Shown: positions 41,001 to 49,271 of the stretch, piece by piece
How the letters are laid out: every line of letters starts with the position of its first letter
Position numbering within the stretch: position 1 is the stretch's first letter
Origin: Paractinoplanes durhamensis
Lineage (GTDB): Bacteria; Actinomycetota; Actinomycetes; Mycobacteriales; Micromonosporaceae
Assembly (NCBI RefSeq): GCF_016862175.1
Contig: NZ_BOML01000043.1
Span: 124,001 to 188,000, forward strand
Direction: 5' to 3'
DNA length: 64,000 nucleotides
Made by a program: the position numbers and the translations under genes
Notes under the pieces: model-generated
The model's database searches: none
Seen by the model: only the letters and a program-made list of their open reading frames with translations
What the model was told of the DNA's origin: nothing

Positions 41001-44000
41001 GTTGTCGTAGGCGTAGAAGATCGTCCGGGCGGGCCGGTTCGGGTCGGGGCGGCCCAGCTCGACGATCCGGGCGGTGACCTCCTCGACCAGGTTGGAGTCG
41101 GCGTCGTAGACGTACTCGCGGCGCCGGCCGATCCCGTCGGTGCTGACCGTGGTGCGGCCGGCCCGGTCGTACTCGAGGGACGCGGTGTGGCCGAGCGGGT
41201 CGGTCCGCTTGATCACCTGGCCGTCGGCGTTGTAGCCGTAGGTCAGCGCCTGCCCGCCGGTCGCGTCCGGCCCGATGACCGAGGCGAGCCGGTCGGCGGC
41301 GTCGTAGGTGTACTTGGTGACGTTGCCGTTGGCGTCGGTGCTCGACGTGACCCGGTTGTTCGGGTCGTAGCCGGCCGCGGCCACGTTGCCGAGGGCGTCG
41401 GTCTCGGTGGCCGGGTTGCCGGCCAGGTCGTAGCCGTACCTGGTGGTGAAGTCGGCCGGGTCGGCGCCGGTGGCGTTGCCGCGCGGCTCGACGACCGCCA
41501 CGACCCGCCCGTCGTCGTCGTACGACGTCGTGGAGACGCCCCCGGTCGGGCTGGTCTGCTTGATGACGTTGCCGGCGTCGTCGTACTCGACGGCGGCGGC
41601 GCCGGAACCACCGGAGCTGCCGGTGCGCCGGTTCGCCTCGTCGTAGAAGTTCTCCAGCTTCTCGCCGCGCTCGTTGGTCATCGAGACGACGTTGCCGTTG
41701 TTGTCGTAGCCGACCTTGGTGCCGTTCTTGAACTGGTCACCCTGCTCGGTGGGCCGGTCGAGCGAGTCGAACGCGGTGTCCACCTCGACCCGCCGGCCGT
41801 CCGTGCCGTACGGCCGGTCGGTGCGGATCAGGTTGCCGTTGAAGTCGTAGTGGAAGACCGAGGTGTACAGGGCCTTGTCGGCGCCGGTCACGTTGCCGCG
41901 CGGCGATGTCTCGGTGGACACCCGGCCGTTGTTGTCGTACGTCCAGCTGGTCCTGTTGCCCTCGCCGTCGGTCTCCGACGTGCGCCGGCCGCCGGCCGAC
42001 CAGGTGGTGGCGGTGACGTTGCCGATCGGGTCCTTGACCTCGACGAGCCGGCTCGCCAGGTCGTAGGTGTACCGGCTCGAGTTGGACAGCGGGTCGGTCG
42101 AGACGACCACCCGGCCCAGCTCGTCGTAGGTGGTCCGGCTCGGCTGGCCCTTGCCGGGCTGCCAGGTCTCGGTGACCTGGTTCATCTGGTCGTAGGTGAA
42201 TCGGGTGCGGTAGGTGTCCTTGCTGGCACCGGCCACCGTGCCGCGCGGGTCGACGACCGAGGTCATCCGCCCGGTGCCGTCGTAGAACATCTCGGTGCGG
42301 CGCCCGGTCGGCGCGACGTCCGCGGTCCGGTCGCCGTACGCGTCGTACTCGTATTCGGTGATCTTGCCGCGCGGGTCCTTGCGCGTGCTGACCTGGCCCT
42401 TGTCGTCGTACGTGTACTCGTAGCCGGTGCCCTGCTTCGGGTCCTTCTGCGAGATCATCTCGTTGAACTGGTTGTACCGGTAGTCCCAGGTGTTGCCCCG
42501 GCCGTCCTTGACCGCGGTGACGTTGCTGCGGTCGTCGAACGTGTTGACCTCGGTGAACAGGAACGGGTCCGGCGCCGTACGGGAGATCGGGTTGCCGGCG
42601 TCGTCGAACTTCGTCTCCTCCTGGTTACCCTTCGGGTCGATCACCAGGTTCTTGTTGAGCTTCCCGGTGTACCGATGGTTGACCGTGTCGCTGTTGCCGT
42701 TCTGGCTGTACAGCAGGACGTTGTTCTTGTAGCCGTCCGAGACCGTCACGCCGTCCGGGTCGACCGTGACAGCGATCTGCTCGGTCGGCTTCCAGTCGAA
42801 GGTGGTCTTGCCGCCCTCCGGGTCGAGCTGCTGGGTGACCCGGCCGTTCGCGTCGTAGGTGTTGCGGATCAGCTTGGCGCCGCGGGCGTCGGTGATCTCG
42901 GCGAGCCGCCCGCCCGCGTCGTAGGAGTAGCTGGTCACGTAGCCGCGCGGGTCCTGCGTCTTGAGCAGCCGCCCGTCCTGGTAGTCGAACTGGGTCGACC
43001 GGCCGTCCGGCAGGATGATCTTGGTGATCAGCCGCAGGTCGGTGCGGAACTCGAAGCGGACCACCCGGCCGCTGGCGTCGGTGACCGTGCTCAGCGGGCC
43101 GGCGGTCGCGTAGGCGAGGGTGATGCCGAGGCCGCGGGCGTTCTTGATGGACAGCAGCCGGCCGTCCGCGTCGAAGGCGAGCACCCGCTGGTCGGGCGGG
43201 ACCAGCTTCCAGCCGGTGCCGTTGCGGGACAGCGTGGCCCGGATGCCGGCCGGCGCGTCGAAGCTCCCGTCGGCCCGGGCCAGGTAGACCGCCTCGGAGC
43301 CGTCCTCGGCCCGCACCCGCACCGCGCCGTTGTCGGCCGCGACGATCCGGATGTCGTAGGAGGAGCTCCAGCCCGGGCCGAACATGCCGACGTTGGTGTT
43401 GCCGGACGAGTAGTAGCGGGCGTGGTTGAACGGGATGCCGTAGGACGGCATCGTGAAGTCGCGCTCGACCCGAAGGTATTGGCCGGTCGCGGTGTTCACG
43501 GTGGCGCCGCGCAGCGCCTGCGCGGTGACCGTCGGGCCGAGCACGGTGCTGCAGCCGCAGCCGACGACCTGCCCGGCGGCGACGGTGGGCACGTCGTCGA
43601 CCTTGCGCGGGTGCGCGGCGTCGGACGGCGGGCTGGTCTGCTCGGTGCCGTCGGCGGCGATCTCGGTGACGGTGACCGTGTAGGTGCGGGCCGGGTCGAG
43701 CACCCAGCCGTCGGCCGCGCCGAAGCTGCGGCACAGCAGCGCCGGGCTGGCGCAGCGGCTCAGGTCGGCCTGCCCGAGCTCGATCGAGCGCTGCTCGGCG
43801 CCGGTCTCGGTGTCGGTGACGGTGGCGAACCAGCGGCCCCAGGAGGTCGGGTCGCCGGTGTTGACCTCGGCGTCCCAGTAGACGACCAGCGAGGTGTCAC
43901 CGAGCAGGAAGCCGCCGCGGGCGATCGGCTTGGTGGTCGGCGCCAGGGCCGCGGACAGCTTCCGTTTGGCCTTCTCGGCCGCGGTGGGCACGCGCGGCTT

Positions 44001-44228
44001 GCTGCCGTCGGTGGCGACCGCCGGCGGCACCGGCGGCGCGGACTCGCCGGCCGGCAGGCCGTGATTGGCCGCGGCGGTGGCCGGCAGCGGGCGGTTGACC
44101 GGCCCGGCTCCGGCCGTGGCGACCGGTGCCGCCGAGGCCGGCGTGAATGGGAACGAAACCAGATAGGCGGCGATCATCGCCGCGATCAGGGCATGGCAGA
44201 GCAGCCTGAATCGACTCGATACGAGCAC
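38088..44228 (-). CDS. Secreted RHS-repeat polymorphic toxin with Hint domain and C-terminal deaminase
   Basis: A 2,046-residue protein. After a signal peptide (about 1-33, LIAAMIAAYLVSFPF) and a wall-proximal region, RHS/YD repeats fill about 240-1500 (for example YDAGGRLAEITDARG). The RHS core motif (RSYDPSTGRFASADP) is near residue 1505, and a Hint autoprotease spans about 1760-1903 (SFAAGTPVLMADGS to VLVHNC). The last 140 residues form the toxin: HAEMNALAF near 1989 and CGKC near 2014 are the zinc motifs of cytidine-deaminase-fold toxins. The subfamily (DddA/SCP1.201, XOO_2897 or other) is unresolved. GTG 44228 is chosen because GGGGGAG precedes it and the signal peptide starts there; a longer frame to 44273 is possible. 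An antisense frame of 1,998 codons is a shadow. Confidence 0.93.
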   Translation of the reverse strand: MLVSSRFRLLCHALIAAMIAAYLVSFPFTPASAAPVATAGAGPVNRPLPATAAANHGLPAGESAPPVPPAVATDGSKPRVPTAAEKAKRKLSAALAPTTKPIARGGFLLGDTSLVVYWDAEVNTGDPTSWGRWFATVTDTETGAEQRSIELGQADLSRCASPALLCRSFGAADGWVLDPARTYTVTVTEIAADGTEQTSPPSDAAHPRKVDDVPTVAAGQVVGCGCSTVLGPTVTAQALRGATVNTATGQYLRVERDFTMPSYGIPFNHARYYSSGNTNVGMFGPGWSSSYDIRIVAADNGAVRVRAEDGSEAVYLARADGSFDAPAGIRATLSRNGTGWKLVPPDQRVLAFDADGRLLSIKNARGLGITLAYATAGPLSTVTDASGRVVRFEFRTDLRLITKIILPDGRSTQFDYQDGRLLKTQDPRGYVTSYSYDAGGRLAEITDARGAKLIRNTYDANGRVTQQLDPEGGKTTFDWKPTEQIAVTVDPDGVTVSDGYKNNVLLYSQNGNSDTVNHRYTGKLNKNLVIDPKGNQEETKFDDAGNPISRTAPDPFLFTEVNTFDDRSNVTAVKDGRGNTWDYRYNQFNEMISQKDPKQGTGYEYTYDDKGQVSTRKDPRGKITEYEYDAYGDRTADVAPTGRRTEMFYDGTGRMTSVVDPRGTVAGASKDTYRTRFTYDQMNQVTETWQPGKGQPSRTTYDELGRVVVSTDPLSNSSRYTYDLASRLVEVKDPIGNVTATTWSAGGRRTSETDGEGNRTSWTYDNNGRVSTETSPRGNVTGADKALYTSVFHYDFNGNLIRTDRPYGTDGRRVEVDTAFDSLDRPTEQGDQFKNGTKVGYDNNGNVVSMTNERGEKLENFYDEANRRTGSSGGSGAAAVEYDDAGNVIKQTSPTGGVSTTSYDDDGRVVAVVEPRGNATGADPADFTTRYGYDLAGNPATETDALGNVAAAGYDPNNRVTSSTDANGNVTKYTYDAADRLASVIGPDATGGQALTYGYNADGQVIKRTDPLGHTASLEYDRAGRTTVSTDGIGRRREYVYDADSNLVEEVTARIVELGRPDPNRPARTIFYAYDNLGRLISKQLGSGGTAYTYGYDAKNRLVSAADPGGVLSYDYDVTDRLTTVTRGGEVFKYDYDSTDRIIGRTYPDGTKIGADYDDGDRITSLTATRGGTSANYGFHYDAADNLTGIDYPSATGITESRSYDRAGRMTRIAATKGDTTLSAFDLTLDKVGNPTKIIKATGEPGQPTITEAAAYTYDKANRITAECYGAQTCAGATAARTDYTYDLVGNRTTMKKVATGENTTTSYAYDAADQLTTETVSGTRSSSRAFTYDLEGNQTQAGTDRFTYALDHTMTSASVNGTTTNYAYDAQGNRVSGTSGTGSSAITQTWSWDVNASRPLLAQERQTGAAARDYLYDASGLPLGLIAADGTHSYLRDWLGGVSGVVSPAGAAEWEYAYDAFGVDRGTSKKADDAPDNPYQYAGTYQDTSQGDRYAMGVRSYDPSTGRFASADPATQPATDQAVSTYSYTNARPTVLTDPSGADPDGMADTYADYYQAMACANYPPACAATTDANTAAAGEGEQQVENPDWQNSKKLVDEAGSFVSKIGDEIVNLILDLVGFNDAKACITEGDILACINTALQAVPWGKMFKAAKVAIKAIGVGRRLVDAYSRLKSAKNALAAIPRYIKKLTQTAEEAADSKKYADEAAKAAKGAKDAGGKAKATSQKAADNAKKAKKKESTTGESCEVAKGGTTRLASNSFAAGTPVLMADGSRKPIEKVQAGDTVMATEPSAALTAPSQVIATVAGTGEKSLVDLTLVGAGAGGGGPPAVITATTGHKFYSLDRDQWVPAGELKLGETLRDNRGGKITLTGLSEHTAETTVYNLTVDDEHTYYVVAGDNPVLVHNCGAGADAESLAEAARYRADELHKALDPIARSKRTTAVISAYDHEGQIVDVVSASGRGLSRAQKELLGAGEYIAKSTGKRSHAEMNALAFIESKGWTPIAGGASRNVCGKCSAGLRASGARLFGGTFPGRGSRMRLFRWF

Positions 44229-44331
44229 CGAACACTCCCCCGTGGATGTGGGCGTTGCTAGTTCGCCCTGCACGTTTTCGTATCGATGTCGATCGACGCA
44301 TCCACCGAACGGCTGATTCGATGTGCCTCGA

Positions 44332-44345
44332 TGTGAGCGCTCCCA
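44332..44345. promoter_or_regulatory. CebR/CelR-like operator upstream of the RHS toxin gene
   Basis: TGTGAGCGCTCCCA differs from the cellulose-regulator box TGGGAGCGCTCCCA at one of 14 positions. It lies 104 bp before the toxin start in the 148-bp gap after the regulator gene. A LacI-family regulator, possibly CebR-like, could bind here; the window contains no true LacI-HTH protein. Confidence 0.5.
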
Positions 44346-44376
44346 TAGGGAGATTTCTTAACCGGTAAAGCAGAGG

Positions 44377-45453
44377 TTACGCAGGCGCGGCGGTGGAGGC
44401 GCGCACGGTCAGCGAGGGGCTGATGACCACCCGGTGGGTGGGCCGATCCGGATCGGACAGCCGGTCGGCGACCAGGCGCACCGCGGCCCGCCCGATCGAT
44501 CGGCGCGGCGGCCGGATCGCGGTCAGGGCGGGCGAGAACAGCCCGGCCACCTCGTCGTCGTAGGCGATGATCGACAGGTCGCCGGGCACCGTGAGCCCGA
44601 GCTCCTCGCACCGCTGGACCAGGGCGATCGCCTCGGCGTCGGCGTGCACGAGCAGCCCGGTCATGCCGGTGTCCCGGCACTGGGCCAGGGCCTTCGCCAG
44701 CGCCGCCGCGCACTCGGGCAGGCGGGCGTCGGGGATCGTCGCCAGGGTGCCGGCGTCGAGGCCGCACTCGGCCAGCGCGGTGAGCCAGCCGCGCTGGATG
44801 TGCGGGCTGGTCGGGCTGTGCTCGGCCAGGATGGCGCCGACCCGTTTATGTCCGAGAGAGACCAGGTGCCGGACGGCCATCGCGGCGCCGAGGGCATGAT
44901 CGGTCACCACCGACTCGAGGTCCTCGTGGTGCGGCCCGGCCGTGGCGGTGCGTTCCAGCAGCACCACCGGGATGTCCAGGCCGGCCAGCCACTCGATCGT
45001 CCGGGCCGACGTCGGCGCGTCCATCCTCGGCACCACCACGAGGGCGTCGGCGCCCTGCTCGACCAGGCGGCTGAGCTGCGGAAGGTCGTCCTCCGAGTCG
45101 TACGACGAACCGCGCAGCACGATCCGCATGTCCAGCTCGCGGGCGGCCTCCTCGGCGCCCTGGGCCACGCTCGGGTAGTAGTAGTCGAGCGACGGCACCA
45201 GCATCCCGATCGACTCACCGCCCGGCTCGTCCGCCGCCGGCAGGTCGGCGGACGGCAGCGCGACACCGCCGTGCACCCGCTTGACCAGGCCTTCCGACGC
45301 CATCTGGGCGATGTCGCGGCGGATCGTGACGGCCGCGGCGCCGAGCGCGTCGGTGAGGTCGGAGATGCGCAGGACACCGTTGCGCTGCAGCGCCTCGAGC
45401 AACTGGGCACGCCGGGCGACCTGCAACGGCCCGCGCTTGTCAGAGGTGCTCAC
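44377..45453 (-). CDS. Chimeric sugar regulator: DeoR-type HTH with LacI-type sensor domain (second copy)
   Basis: A 358-residue protein with the same architecture as the one at 29225. The DeoR winged helix is in residues 10-65 (LLEALQRNGVLRISDLTDAL, AVTIRRDIAQM). The LacI-like sensor is in 80-345 (IGMLVPSLDYYYPSVAQGA, ADALVVVPRMD, LSIIAYDDEVAGL, LTAIRPP). Conserved phrases (GMxVPSLDxYxP, LRGSxYDxxxD, HxxDxxxSVVxDHALG) show the two are paralogs. GTG 45453 overlaps the lyase stop by four bases (GTGA), so it is co-translated with the heparinase-like gene and probably regulates the uronate locus in both directions. Confidence 0.9.
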   Translation of the reverse strand: MSTSDKRGPLQVARRAQLLEALQRNGVLRISDLTDALGAAAVTIRRDIAQMASEGLVKRVHGGVALPSADLPAADEPGGESIGMLVPSLDYYYPSVAQGAEEAARELDMRIVLRGSSYDSEDDLPQLSRLVEQGADALVVVPRMDAPTSARTIEWLAGLDIPVVLLERTATAGPHHEDLESVVTDHALGAAMAVRHLVSLGHKRVGAILAEHSPTSPHIQRGWLTALAECGLDAGTLATIPDARLPECAAALAKALAQCRDTGMTGLLVHADAEAIALVQRCEELGLTVPGDLSIIAYDDEVAGLFSPALTAIRPPRRSIGRAAVRLVADRLSDPDRPTHRVVISPSLTVRASTAAPA

Positions 45454-47246
45454 CGCTGCTCCTTAACGATCAGATCGAGCCTACCGTCCGGCCCGAGCGC
45501 CGAGACGTCGATGTCGAGCCTGGTCAGGCGCTCGCCCCAGACGTCGCGCAGCATCGGGTCATCGAGTTCGCGCACGGTGACGGAGCAGGCTACCGCCGGC
45601 TCCCACGACATGATCAAGGCACCCGCCCGGTCGAGCGCGACGATCTCCGCCCGGCCTTCGCCGACCGAAACCGATCCGGCGAGCACGTAATGGACGACCG
45701 TCGATCCACTCCCGGCGGCGAGCGCCCACTCGTCGCTGACGACAACCACGTCCCGCGAAAGCCGAGCGGTCCGCCGCCAGCTTCCTTCTATTTCGTACGC
45801 GTCGGAAAGTTCCAGCGAGACCTGACCGTTCCCGGCCTCCACGTCACGGGCCGCGAACCGCCGACCGGCCGACTGCTGGACGCCGTGGATCGTCGGGGTG
45901 TTGTGCCACGAGCTACGCATGGTCCAGATCGCATAGCGGTCGGGCCCGAACGTCTGCCGCGTGTAGGTGGGCCGCCCCGGATCGACCAGCACCGGCACCC
46001 CGCCCAGGGCCACCACGACGCTGCCGACGTCGTTGTGGTTGTGGTTCTCCCCGTTGTGCCCACCCTTGACGGCCAGGGTCAGCCGCTCGCCCCGAGCGAT
46101 GAGCACCTGGGTGGACGGGAACCAGACGTCCTCGGTCGGGGCCGCCGGCCCGGGCGTGGCCGCGTTCCACAAGGGATCGGTCAGTGCCCGCGCCAGCCGG
46201 CCGAGCCCCTGCTGCTCGTCGCCGGCCGGCACCCGGTGCGCGGCCGCGTGCGCCTCCGCCGCCCGGTCGCCGAACAGCCGGGCCGCCCGGTGCAGCGCAT
46301 CCCACGGCTGCGAGCGCGGCGGCCGGGCCGGGCCGTCGGCATGATTCAGATACCACTCGCCGCCCAGGTGCAGCCGGTGCGGGAAGGCGACGGTCTCGCG
46401 CAACGCCGGCCAGGCGGTCGCATCCCCGAGGGCGCCGCGGCTGGCGTGCGACAGCAGGTCGAACGCTTCGAGGAGCCGGCAGGCGCCGTTCCACCAGTAC
46501 GCATACCCCTCGTCGATGGCGCCGTCGGGCGGGATCGACGCCACGTAGCGGTCGAGGCCCTCGACGATCAGCCGGACCAGGGCTTCCCGCCGCTCCTCGT
46601 CCTCGACCAGCCGCAGGGCCGCGGCCAGCACGTTGCCGTGGATCCACGGGTTCCAGTTGTGCACGTCGCCGTCGAGGCCCAGCCAGTGCCAGTCGCGGCG
46701 GGTCTCGAACGGGGTCAGCACCCGGCGGTCCACCTCGTAGCGGATGCGGGCCCGCAGGCCCGGCACCCGCTCGTCGAACTGCGCGCCGAGCAGATGGTCG
46801 GCCCAGGTCAGCTGCATCGCCACCTCGCTCGCCCCGAGGTCGAGGTAGGGGTCGGTGACGGTGGGCAGCACCGAGCCGTGCCGGGTGAACGTGTCGTCGT
46901 GGGCCGGCCAGCACCAGGTGCTCTGCTCGCACAGCAGGATCAGCCCGTCGGCGGCCTCGTCGATCCACGATGGATCGAGGGTGACCGCGGCCATCACCAC
47001 GGCCCGGTTGACGCGGTATTCCCGCTCCCACAGCACCTGCTCGTAGGCGTCGCGGTCGCCGTCGCGGAAGTAGCGGGCGAATCCACTGGCCAGCGGAGTC
47101 GCCCATGGCGTGGCCCGCTCGGTCTCGGCGCGCGCCACGAGCAGGCCCATGGTGGCGTCGTCGAGCCGGGCCCGATCCCAGACGACGCGGTCGGTGGCCG
47201 GGGCGACGGGGAGTGCCGCCGGCGGCGGGAGCAGCAGATCGGACAT
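45450..47246 (-). CDS. Heparinase II/III-family polysaccharide lyase
   Basis: A 598-residue protein without a recognisable signal peptide. The N-terminal (alpha/alpha) toroid extends to about residue 370 (RRDWHWLGLDGDVHNWNPWI and GYAYWWNGACRLLEAFDLL); the beta-sheet domain follows, with the heparinase II/III motif GGHNGENHNHNDVGSVVV (His/Asn/Asp cluster) near 395-412. Lyases of this group cleave uronic-acid-containing chains by beta-elimination and yield 4,5-unsaturated ends, the substrate of the GH88 enzyme at 53085. Absence of a signal peptide suggests intracellular processing of imported oligosaccharides. GGAGGAG is 5 nt before ATG 47246. Confidence 0.87.
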   Translation of the reverse strand: MSDLLLPPPAALPVAPATDRVVWDRARLDDATMGLLVARAETERATPWATPLASGFARYFRDGDRDAYEQVLWEREYRVNRAVVMAAVTLDPSWIDEAADGLILLCEQSTWCWPAHDDTFTRHGSVLPTVTDPYLDLGASEVAMQLTWADHLLGAQFDERVPGLRARIRYEVDRRVLTPFETRRDWHWLGLDGDVHNWNPWIHGNVLAAALRLVEDEERREALVRLIVEGLDRYVASIPPDGAIDEGYAYWWNGACRLLEAFDLLSHASRGALGDATAWPALRETVAFPHRLHLGGEWYLNHADGPARPPRSQPWDALHRAARLFGDRAAEAHAAAHRVPAGDEQQGLGRLARALTDPLWNAATPGPAAPTEDVWFPSTQVLIARGERLTLAVKGGHNGENHNHNDVGSVVVALGGVPVLVDPGRPTYTRQTFGPDRYAIWTMRSSWHNTPTIHGVQQSAGRRFAARDVEAGNGQVSLELSDAYEIEGSWRRTARLSRDVVVVSDEWALAAGSGSTVVHYVLAGSVSVGEGRAEIVALDRAGALIMSWEPAVACSVTVRELDDPMLRDVWGERLTRLDIDVSALGPDGRLDLIVKEQR

Positions 47247-47411
47247 CCGTCTCCTCCGATGTGATCGGACGTGAGCGTATCAGATCACTTCTGATTCCAA
47301 TCAGGATGAACATGGCGTTGACATGACTGATTCTGAGCGTTTAACGTCCCGGAAACCACCCGCGTTCACGTTCCTCAACCCCCACCCACCGAGCCCTTCG
47401 GAGAGTGACGC
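47247..47411. promoter_or_regulatory. Divergent promoter region of the uronate locus
   Basis: This 165-bp region separates the lyase (minus) from the DUF2264 operon (plus). It holds the inverted repeat CTGATT/AATCAG (47291-47304, CC at the centre), a further half-site CTGATT at 47327, and a wider pair GTGATC (47261-47266) and GATCAC (47283-47288). It is AT-rich for this genome. The second DeoR/LacI regulator is the obvious candidate to bind. Confidence 0.5.
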
Positions 47412-49271
47412 GTGCCCGAGAACAGCACCGGCCACACCCGCGACGACTGGCTGCGGCCGGCCGACCGGATGCTGGCCGCCGCCCGCCGGCATGCTTCCCC
47501 CGGCCACGCCCGCATCACGTTCCCGGGCGCCGAGGGCGGCTACGGCCGCGCGATCGACGGCCTGGAGGGTTTCGCCCGCACGTTCCTGCTGGCCGGCTTC
47601 CGGCTGGCCGGGGAGCGCGGCCGGGGCCTGGACGAGCTGGCGGAGTGGTATGCGACCGGCCTCACCACCGGCACCGACCCGGACGCTCCCGACGGCGAGC
47701 GCTGGACCCGCCTCGAGGAGCACGGCCAGGCCAAGGTGGAGGCGGCCTCGATCGCCCTGATCCTCGACCTGACCCGCCCCTGGATCTGGGAGCGCCTCAA
47801 GCCGCAGGTGCAGGAGCGGATCGTCGACTACCTGTCCCCGGCGGTCGGCGACGACACCTACCCGCAGACCAACTGGGTGTGGTTCCGCCTGGTCGTGCAG
47901 ACCTTCCTGCGCTCGGTCGGCGGCCCGTGGTCCGGCCCCGAGATGGTCGCCGACCTGGACACCCACGACAGCTTCCGGCGCGACGACGGCTGGCTCGCCG
48001 ACGGTGCGACCCGCGCCTACGACCACTACAACGGCTGGGCGCTGCACATCTACCCGACCCTGTGGTCGCGGATGGCCGGCGCCGGCGACCTGGCCGCGTC
48101 CCGCACGGCGCAATACACGGCCGACCTCGACCGCTTCCTGCAGGACGCGATCGCGATGATCGGCGCGGACGGCTCGCCGCTGATCCAGGGCCGCAGCCTC
48201 ACCTACCGCTTCGCCGCCGCCGCGCCGTTCTGGGCCGGTGCCCTGGCCGGGGTGCCGTCGCTGACCCCGGGCGCGCTCCGGCACGCCGCCGACCGGGTCG
48301 TCCACCACTTCGCCGACCGCGGCGTCCCGGGCGAGGACGGCCTGCTCCCGATCGGCTGGCACCGGCCGTGGCCGCGGCTCGCCCAGGCCTACTCGGGCCC
48401 GGGTTCGCCCTACTGGGCGAGCAAGGGGATGCTCGGCATCGCGCTGCCCGCCGACCATCCGGTGTGGACCGAGCCGGCCGAGCCGCTGCCGATCGAGACC
48501 GGCGACGTGCTGCGGGCGGTCCGCGCCCCCGGCTGGCTGATCTCCGGTGCGCGGGCCGACGGCATCGTCCGGGTCATCAACCACGGCACCGACCACGACG
48601 TGGAGGGCGCCACCACCGGCGACTCCCCGCTCTACGCCCGGATCGGCTACTCGACCGCCACCGCCCCGATCCTCGACGAGAGCGGCTGGACCGATCCGCT
48701 CGACCAGTCGGCGGTGCTGATCGACCCGCACACCGCCCGCCGTTCGCACCGCACCGGCTTCCGCACCCTGACCGTCCGGGTCGACGGCGAGGTCGGCGTG
48801 GCCGGCTCCACCGGCCTCGCGCATTGGAACGCGCCCGGCCCGGAGCAGCGCGACCACGGCCACGGCCGCACCGGCGAGTCCCGGCCGGCCGGGAAGATCA
48901 CGGTGTTCTCGCTGGTCCGCGGCCCGTGGGAGATCCGCCTCGCGTGCTCGGACACCGCGGGCCGGCTGCGGATCGGCGGCTGGCCGGTCACCGGCGACCT
49001 GTTCTCACACCTCGTCCCGCTGATCGGCGCGGCCACGCCCGGCGCGGAGCGCCACGACGACGCCGGCCCCCTCGGCGGCGTCACCACCGTGCCCTGGCTC
49101 GAGTGGGCCGCGACCCCGGGGGAGTGGGTCGCGGCGCTGGTCAGCCTGCAGCGCGACCCGGTCCCGCCGCCGCGCGCGGTGATCGAAATCGACCACGGGT
49201 GGGAGGTGCGGGCCACCTGGCCCGACGGGATCCACACCCGCACTCCACTAACAACAGAGGAGTACCGATGA
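47412..49271 (+). CDS. DUF2264 domain protein of the uronate locus
   Basis: A 619-residue cytoplasmic protein of the DUF2264 family. The N-terminal two-thirds look like an (alpha/alpha) toroid (GGYGRAIDGLEGFARTFLL, QTNWVWFRLVVQTFLRSVGG, YDHYNGWALHIYPTLWSRM, LIQGRSLTYRF), and the last 200 residues are beta-rich. The reaction is unknown, but members sit in polysaccharide loci, and the toroid plus beta arrangement is shared with lyases and hydrolases of uronate polymers. It is the first gene of the eight-gene plus operon. GTG 47412 follows GGAGAG. The stop overlaps the next start (ATGA). Confidence 0.85.
   Translation: MPENSTGHTRDDWLRPADRMLAAARRHASPGHARITFPGAEGGYGRAIDGLEGFARTFLLAGFRLAGERGRGLDELAEWYATGLTTGTDPDAPDGERWTRLEEHGQAKVEAASIALILDLTRPWIWERLKPQVQERIVDYLSPAVGDDTYPQTNWVWFRLVVQTFLRSVGGPWSGPEMVADLDTHDSFRRDDGWLADGATRAYDHYNGWALHIYPTLWSRMAGAGDLAASRTAQYTADLDRFLQDAIAMIGADGSPLIQGRSLTYRFAAAAPFWAGALAGVPSLTPGALRHAADRVVHHFADRGVPGEDGLLPIGWHRPWPRLAQAYSGPGSPYWASKGMLGIALPADHPVWTEPAEPLPIETGDVLRAVRAPGWLISGARADGIVRVINHGTDHDVEGATTGDSPLYARIGYSTATAPILDESGWTDPLDQSAVLIDPHTARRSHRTGFRTLTVRVDGEVGVAGSTGLAHWNAPGPEQRDHGHGRTGESRPAGKITVFSLVRGPWEIRLACSDTAGRLRIGGWPVTGDLFSHLVPLIGAATPGAERHDDAGPLGGVTTVPWLEWAATPGEWVAALVSLQRDPVPPPRAVIEIDHGWEVRATWPDGIHTRTPLTTEEYR

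Noticed and set aside
38265..44261. Plus-strand frame of 1,998 codons over the RHS gene
   Set aside because: Antisense to a protein with clear signal peptide, RHS, Hint and deaminase domains; its own translation has no recognisable fold.
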